Below, in pieces: positions 22,728 through 26,914 of a DNA stretch of 26,914 nucleotides. Positions within the stretch are counted from its first letter, which is position 1. Every line of letters begins with the position of its first letter. The position numbers and the translations under genes are program-made. The stretch is from NCBI GenBank assembly GCA_018713605.1, contig DVOM01000044.1, positions 1 to 26,914 of the forward strand. Reading direction: 5' to 3'. Source of the stretch: Scatacola_A faecigallinarum (GTDB lineage Bacteria > Pseudomonadota > Alphaproteobacteria > RF32 > CAG-239). The notes under the pieces were generated by a model that ran no database searches, was not told where the DNA came from, and was given only the letters and a program-made list of their open reading frames with translations.

Positions 22728-22760
22728 ACGCCGCCGGCTGGTATTCAGCGGGCGGCGCTT
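22728..22760 (-). terminator. Terminator of the 22796 gene
   Basis: A GC-rich hairpin (CGCCGCC, GCTG, GTATT loop, CAGC, GCGGCG) is followed on the minus strand by TTTTG. It lies 36 bases downstream of the stop at 22796. Confidence 0.65.
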
Positions 22761-22795
22761 GCAGTTTTTTTCATTTTTTTGTTTTTTGGGATTAA

Positions 22796-23173
22796 TCACT
22801 TGGCAACAAAGAAGTCTTTGCCGCCTTTGTTTTTTCGCGTCAGAGTCAGGTCGCGATAACGGAAGCTGTCGCCGTGAGGGGCTTTTTTGATGAGGTTAGC
22901 CGTTTCCGTGGTTATCGGAGGCAGGTTAACCGTCATGCAGAGCATCAGAACGCAGTCTTCGCAATGTTTTTCCGTTTCTCTGATTCCTTCCATAAGCCAG
23001 ACGTCATAGTCCGAGAAAGGAGCAAGCGCGGTTGTTTTTCTCTTCAGCTGAATGCGGAAAGCTTTGGCTTTCGCATCATCGTCAAGAAGGATTCCTAATT
23101 CTGCGGCGCGTTCGCGGAGAACAGTTTCGGCATATTCTTCTTTCAGATTTGCTGTTCTTAAATTCGTTTTCAT
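22796..23173 (-). CDS. Hypothetical small protein
   Basis: 125 residues, no family recognised. It is probably cytoplasmic: there is no signal or membrane segment. The N-terminal half is helical and charged (LKEEYAETVLRERAAELGIL, then AKAFRIQLKRKT); the middle has two cysteines in HCEDCVLMLC. The end is basic with aromatic residues (DSFRYRDLTLTRKNKGGKDF). It has no good Shine-Dalgarno site, and an overlapping ATG eleven bases upstream opens another frame, so the start is not firm. It lies among repeats, next to another orphan gene on the same strand, and may belong to variable DNA. Confidence 0.6.
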   Translation of the reverse strand: MKTNLRTANLKEEYAETVLRERAAELGILLDDDAKAKAFRIQLKRKTTALAPFSDYDVWLMEGIRETEKHCEDCVLMLCMTVNLPPITTETANLIKKAPHGDSFRYRDLTLTRKNKGGKDFFVAK

Positions 23174-23228
23174 TTTTCATTGTTGTTTTTTTGAAAAAAA
23201 TAAAAGAAGCAAAACGCATTAAAGAGAG

Positions 23229-23262
23229 AGAAGTCCCCCGCTTGTAGAGAGCTAGGGGACTG
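23229..23262 (-). terminator. Possible terminator between the two orphan genes
   Basis: AAGTCCCC (23229-23236) pairs with GGGGACT (23255-23261) around an 18-base interior. On the minus strand a CT-rich run (CTCTCTCTTT) follows. It lies 17 bases past the stop of the 23279 gene. Confidence 0.5.
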
Positions 23263-23278
23263 GGCGCAATTACATCAA

Positions 23279-23674
23279 CTAAGCCTTGGCCAAAATCAGA
23301 ATGCCGGCACCGTTGGTTTTGCAACGGAGATTTTTGCGGTTGACTCTGAATTCTTCCTTCAGCTCATTTTTCTTGAATTCGCCGGGCTCGAATATGGCTT
23401 TTTTGCCGTCGCAGATGCGATGGGCCGTAAAGCTTCCATCGGTATTGCGGTAAAGCCATACGCTGTATTGAACGCCGAATTTGTATGCGAAGTGGTCGTC
23501 TTCTCTTTGCAATCCGCCCTTGTAGGTATAATGGCGGGTGGTCGAGGTTATTTTACACACTTCACGGCTGTCGGGTATAATTTCCTTGCCATGCTTTTTA
23601 GCAAAGTTAGATACGCGCATTTCAACACAGTTTTCAGCCAGAAATTTTCCGGGAATGTTCTTTGATGTATTCAT
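23279..23674 (-). CDS. Hypothetical small protein
   Basis: 131 residues from ATG 23674. An in-frame TTG at 23728 would lie upstream of and across the AT-rich -10-like sequence, so the ATG is preferred, although no clear ribosome site precedes it. No family recognised. The sequence is basic, with aromatic beta-rich stretches (KITSTTRHYTYKGGLQREDD, FAYKFGVQYSVWLYRNTDGS) and a Lys/Arg-rich C-terminal part (KKNELKEEFRVNRKNLRCKT). The strand-rich pattern suggests a small beta-sheet domain. No export signal is visible. It shares orientation and surroundings with the orphan at 22796-23173. Confidence 0.6.
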   Translation of the reverse strand: MNTSKNIPGKFLAENCVEMRVSNFAKKHGKEIIPDSREVCKITSTTRHYTYKGGLQREDDHFAYKFGVQYSVWLYRNTDGSFTAHRICDGKKAIFEPGEFKKNELKEEFRVNRKNLRCKTNGAGILILAKA

Positions 23675-23713
23675 AACATTTAGTTTAATGCCTCGAGAGG
23701 CGGTTAATGTATA

Positions 23714-23742
23714 ATTATATTTTCGCAAAATTCTTAATTAAA
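23714..23742 (-). promoter_or_regulatory. Candidate promoter for the 23674 gene
   Basis: A perfect TATAAT on the minus strand (23719-23714) lies 40 bases before the chosen ATG. The -35 candidate TTTAAT (23742-23737, 17-base spacing) is poor, so this rests mainly on the -10. Confidence 0.35.
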
Positions 23743-23837
23743 GTAAGAATATGAAAGCATATTTTGTCTGGAAAGGCAAGCAAAAAATATGACAAAATTT
23801 CGAAAATTCTATAAATTGCTGTTTTGGCTTAAAACTT

Positions 23838-24560
23838 TTAACCCAAAAGACTTAGAATAATGCCTATGAAAAGCGGAATAGACAAATTGTCGTCAATTTC
23901 GAGCTTGTCTTCGAACATTTCTGCCAGGGTGGCGGCAGCGCAGGCGATGACGCCGGCATAAGTGAAGTGAAAGACAGGTTCGTAGAGCATGTTGATGAGC
24001 AGAGCGCTGAGGAAGAAGGCGACCGTTCCTTCCAGAGATTTGCTCTTATATAATTTTCTTGTACCGAAAGCCTTGCCGAAAAGAGCAGCGCAGGTGTCGG
24101 AAATCAGCATGACAGTCAGAGCGATGGCTGCAATCGGTTTGGAAAAAAGCAGGGTACAGATAATTGCCGCGGCAAGCACATACATTGAGCCGCTGACCTG
24201 AAATTTGGTACGGATGCGTTCCTTATTGCGCAGGGTTTTGAAAAACAGCAGGCCGAAAGTTCGTCTGGCCCAGCGCCATTTTTTGAAATTGCCGTATTCC
24301 AACAGGGCATCGCCCAGAAAAAGAATGGCAAACAACATGATGGAAACGCCGGGATGGGCAAAATAGATAAGCGCCGGAATCCAAAGGGAACTCAGATGGA
24401 TTGATTTGCGCGCCAGTTCGCGGCGAAATGATTTGTTGGCAGGAATATGCAGTTCGGCAGCCAGATTGTTCAATTCCAGATTCGGCCGATGCAGTTTAAT
24501 GCGCAGTGACGGGCGTTTAATTGAGAAGTCCGGTTTTCTTATTTTGAACGGTTTCAACAT
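23838..24560 (-). CDS. DGK1/dolichol-kinase-like CTP-dependent lipid kinase
   Basis: 240 residues. A basic cytoplasmic N-terminus (about 1-50) ends in FRRELARKSIHLSSLW, matching the ELxRKxxHL motif of the SEC59/DGK1/VTE5 polyprenol, diacylglycerol and phytol kinase family. About six membrane helices follow. The family marks LISDTCAALFGKAFGTRK (nucleotide-binding SDxxAAxxG) and YKSKSLEGTVAFF (KSxEGT) are clear. A late EMFEDKLEIDDNLSIPL matches the conserved acidic, D-N-hydrophobic-P stretch. It probably phosphorylates a prenol or diacylglycerol with CTP at the inner membrane. It follows the PAP2 gene by 70 bases on the same strand. Substrate unknown. Confidence 0.8.
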   Translation of the reverse strand: MLKPFKIRKPDFSIKRPSLRIKLHRPNLELNNLAAELHIPANKSFRRELARKSIHLSSLWIPALIYFAHPGVSIMLFAILFLGDALLEYGNFKKWRWARRTFGLLFFKTLRNKERIRTKFQVSGSMYVLAAAIICTLLFSKPIAAIALTVMLISDTCAALFGKAFGTRKLYKSKSLEGTVAFFLSALLINMLYEPVFHFTYAGVIACAAATLAEMFEDKLEIDDNLSIPLFIGIILSLLG

Positions 24561-24630
24561 ATTTCCATCCGCCAGTAATTATTTCCTGATGATAGATAGC
24601 ATTTATATTCTAGGTTGTAAAGCTTTGTAT

Positions 24631-25311
24631 TTATTTTTTTGTATTTTTACGAACAAACCAGTCTATTGTGATTATGACGGCAAAAGAAGCAATCATGCTG
24701 AAGAGCGTATGTGACAGAAAGTGCTGTCCGCGCAACATCTGGTAAAATCCGGCCGCCAGGCCAAGCAGAATGCCGGCAAGCAGTCCGAGGATTTTTCCGC
24801 GGCGGCTGTCGAAAACAAAATACAACGCCATAAAGGCGAAACCGGCTGTGGCGTGTCCGGCGGGAAAACAGCGTCCGGGTTTGGGTTGCACGAAACTTTC
24901 CGGATAGCTGTCGATAATGCGGACAAACGGGTAAAGGCCGTTGTATATGTTGAGCTGGTAAGGACAGTAGACGTTAGTAAAATATTTGGCACCGGCGACG
25001 ACCAACGGGACAAAGATGATGCTCAGCAGCAGAATCAGCACCGGACGGCGCCTGACGGCCAAAGACGGCTTTTTCAGCGACAGCAGCAGAAAAATCAGGC
25101 AGCAGGCTCCGGTTGCGGCCAGCAGAAACTTCAGCCCTTTGTAAAATACGGGACTGAGTTTCTGGTGCAGAGCCGGATTAATAAGCCATTCATGCGTTTC
25201 CGGCAGGTAAAACAGGTTTTGCAACGCAGTGTCTGCATTGGTAAACTTTTCGGCCAAAAGGACGGCGGCTAACAGGAGAAAGCAGATGAAAAGCCGAACG
25301 GAAAACCTCAT
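24631..25311 (-). CDS. PAP2-family membrane phosphatase
   Basis: 226 residues, about six membrane helices. The PAP2 signature lies around residues 110-200: KYFTNVYCP (motif 1 Lys region), RCFPAGHATAGFAF (motif 2, catalytic PxGHA His) and MLRGQHFLSHTLFSM (motif 3, the second His in the HFLSH variant seen in one branch of the family). It dephosphorylates a lipid or lipid-carrier phosphate (phosphatidate, undecaprenyl diphosphate or lipid A-like) on the periplasmic side. Its ATG overlaps the stop of the upstream sulfatase-like gene (ATGA, 25311-25308), so the two are coupled. The paired kinase at 23838-24560 suggests opposing activities on one lipid pool, which is inference. Confidence 0.88.
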   Translation of the reverse strand: MRFSVRLFICFLLLAAVLLAEKFTNADTALQNLFYLPETHEWLINPALHQKLSPVFYKGLKFLLAATGACCLIFLLLSLKKPSLAVRRRPVLILLLSIIFVPLVVAGAKYFTNVYCPYQLNIYNGLYPFVRIIDSYPESFVQPKPGRCFPAGHATAGFAFMALYFVFDSRRGKILGLLAGILLGLAAGFYQMLRGQHFLSHTLFSMIASFAVIITIDWFVRKNTKK

Positions 25312-26914
25312 TGTTCATTTTCCTGAGTTTGGCTTTTTTCCGAAGCCTGTTGGTAGAAAGCGATGGTTTCGGCAAGATGTTTCTCTGCAATATTTTTACG
25401 GATTTTGGCCGGGGTAACGGTATAGCCTTTGCCCGGCGACAGACTGACCGCCACGCCGCGGCTTTGGCAGCCGATTTTTTGCCAGCGGCTGTAAAAAATG
25501 CGGGGCGTATAGCCGGGACTGAGGGCATCACTGCCGTAGAAACGGCTTTCGTAGCTGAAGTCGAGCAAGCCGAGCAGCGTGGGCGCAACGTCTATCTGGC
25601 TGACGGGTGTCCTGACAGTCTGAGGCCTGACGAATTTCGGGCCGTAAATCAACAGGGGAATCCGATAGGATTCCGGCGAAACTTCGGCTGTGCGGTTTTT
25701 TTTGACGGCCCGGTCGGAAACGAAGACAAAAACGGTATTGTCGAACCATGGTTTGCTGCGGGCCTCTTCGATAAATCTGCCGAGGGCATAGTCGGCATAG
25801 CGGATGGCTTTCTGACGGCGGGTGGCATTTGCAGGAAAGTCGGCAAAAGTGTCGGGAACGGCATAGGGATAGCGGTTGGAGGAGGTCATCAGCAGCGAAA
25901 AGAAGGGTTTGTCTCCGGCTGCGGACTTGTCGGCTTCGGCAATGGTTTTGCGGTACAGGTCTTCGTCGGAAACACTGAGCAAATCTGCATAGGTAATTTC
26001 GCCTTTGCGCCAACGGCTGCGGTCCATGATTTTAAAATCGCCGTCGGCCAGAAAACCGTCCATGCGGTCGAGCATGCCGTAACTGCCGTAAATCCATTTG
26101 TTGTCGTAGCCTTTGGATTTGAATATGCCGCCCAGACCGTGCAGTTTTTTGCTGCCCGGCAGGCTGAGGATGGGCAGACCGGGAAGCGGGGGCAGCGAAA
26201 AGTCTATCGCTTCAATGGCGCGCGCGCTGTTGCGTCCGGTGGCGTAAGCGTTTGGAAAATAAAGGCTCTGTTCGGCCAGCCTTTGCAAGTTCGGCATATA
26301 TCCGGCATGTGATTTTTCCAGATAAGCGGCGCTGATGCCGCGCATGATGACGATAATGACGTTGGCTCTTTTTTCCGGGCGGAAAGAGTTAATCTGTCGG
26401 GCAATGTCTTTTTTGGGTTCGGTAAAGGTAACATTTTTGCCGGCAAAAATGTTTTGCAGGATTTCCAGATTTTTTTCACGGGGCTGGGTCAGGTAGAATT
26501 TGTCGTAATCAATTTCGTTTTTGTGCAGTGAACTGAACAGGCTGTATGTGCCTTCCTTGGCGATTTCGTTATTATAGGAATCAGGGGCGACTTCTATTTG
26601 GGCAACGTTGATGTTCAGGTAGGCCAGAATGCAGACCAGGCCGTAGATGATGCTTTGAAACAGACGCCGGTTGAATTTCGGCGCCTCAATAGCGGTAAAC
26701 AGCCAGCGGTAAGCCAGCAGCGTGAAGACGACGGCCGCCGCCAGAATGCCGAGCAGAATTTTGATGACCGGATAGGCGTGTTCAAGATTGCTCAGTACCT
26801 GATGGGTAAAGATGATGTAGTCGACGACAATGAAGTTGAAAGAACTGGCAAACTCTTCCCAGAAAATCTGCGAGGCGGCTTCTTCGCAAAGCGTGGAAAC
26901 GGCAAAGACAAAGA
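25308..26914 (-). CDS. LTA-synthase-like membrane sulfatase, 5' truncated by window edge
   Basis: The minus-strand frame is open to the last base; about 535 C-terminal residues are visible. Hydrophobic segments near its visible start (VIKILLGILAAAVVFTLLAY, SIIYGLVCILAYLNI) are the last helices of a multi-pass N-terminus. The link region NEIAKEGTYSLFSSLHKNEI-DYDKFY is typical of LTA-synthase-family proteins. The extracytoplasmic sulfatase fold follows: NVIVIIMRGISAAYLE, YATGRNSARAIEA (nucleophile Thr kept), WIYGSYG, SSNRYPYAVP, VFVSDRAVKKN and SQIDVAPTLLGLLDFSY. Three positions normally acidic or His are Arg: MRG for the usual MES (26340-26342), SNR for SNH (25872-25874), SDR for ADH (25710-25712). 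Metal binding and catalysis are therefore probably lost or changed. An internal ATG at 26345 is not the real start. Confidence 0.88.
   Translation of the reverse strand, partial: FVFAVSTLCEEAASQIFWEEFASSFNFIVVDYIIFTHQVLSNLEHAYPVIKILLGILAAAVVFTLLAYRWLFTAIEAPKFNRRLFQSIIYGLVCILAYLNINVAQIEVAPDSYNNEIAKEGTYSLFSSLHKNEIDYDKFYLTQPREKNLEILQNIFAGKNVTFTEPKKDIARQINSFRPEKRANVIIVIMRGISAAYLEKSHAGYMPNLQRLAEQSLYFPNAYATGRNSARAIEAIDFSLPPLPGLPILSLPGSKKLHGLGGIFKSKGYDNKWIYGSYGMLDRMDGFLADGDFKIMDRSRWRKGEITYADLLSVSDEDLYRKTIAEADKSAAGDKPFFSLLMTSSNRYPYAVPDTFADFPANATRRQKAIRYADYALGRFIEEARSKPWFDNTVFVFVSDRAVKKNRTAEVSPESYRIPLLIYGPKFVRPQTVRTPVSQIDVAPTLLGLLDFSYESRFYGSDALSPGYTPRIFYSRWQKIGCQSRGVAVSLSPGKGYTVTPAKIRKNIAEKHLAETIAFYQQASEKSQTQENEQ

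Noticed and set aside
25311..26312. 333-residue plus-strand open frame
   Set aside because: It is antisense to the sulfatase-like gene, which matches its family along its length.

Overview
The window reads as a chromosomal segment of an alphaproteobacterium, probably an uncultured host- or gut-associated lineage. The strongest evidence is a circularly permuted (two-piece) tmRNA gene at about 20398-20680 on the minus strand. It is followed at once by an alpha-type SspB, the ClpX adaptor for ssrA-tagged proteins, and a small ribbon-helix-helix protein. Genes are dense, mostly start with ATG, and several neighbours overlap by 1-4 bases (TAATG or ATGA junctions). Intergenic DNA carries palindromic repeats of the kind scattered through many alphaproteobacterial genomes.

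Layout, left to right. 1-420 is the 3' end of a cysteine-rich protein. 583-1506 is fmt, ending in a terminator shared with two unrecognised minus-strand genes (1549-2631) that have a good promoter. 2806-5884 is a three-gene MacAB-type efflux operon. 5885-6325 is repeat-rich DNA leading to a decayed helix-turn-helix gene (6326-6649). 6682-7794 (minus) holds a DUF192 lipoprotein and a Panacea/SocA-like protein. 8016-11301 (plus) holds an OmpA-domain lipoprotein, recJ and a DUF502 membrane protein. 11344-14103 (minus) is a tandem pair of paralogous ArsB/NhaD-like permeases. 14195-15939 (minus) is a TrmJ/TrmH-type tRNA methyltransferase with two small exported proteins.

16106-16873 (plus) is a membrane-anchored protein resembling the GDPD/FAM151 fold, converging on mnmA and cysE (minus). 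18740-19519 is an alpha/beta hydrolase with a charged tail. Then come the RHH/sspB/ssrA cluster (minus) and a folA-thyA operon (plus). 22189-22795 has no gene but contains a long imperfect palindrome and several dispersed repeats. Two small orphan genes follow on the minus strand. The window ends in a minus-strand membrane-lipid cluster: an LTA-synthase-like sulfatase (cut by the window edge), a PAP2 phosphatase and a CTP-dependent polyprenol/diacylglycerol kinase-like protein.

Most genes are housekeeping: initiator tRNA formylation, DNA repair, tRNA thiolation and methylation, cysteine synthesis, thymidylate synthesis and ribosome rescue. The most unusual signals are the LTA-synthase-like protein, in which three conserved active-site positions are all arginine; the compact ssrA-sspB-RHH unit; the repeat-filled gap behind thyA; and the disrupted HTH gene.
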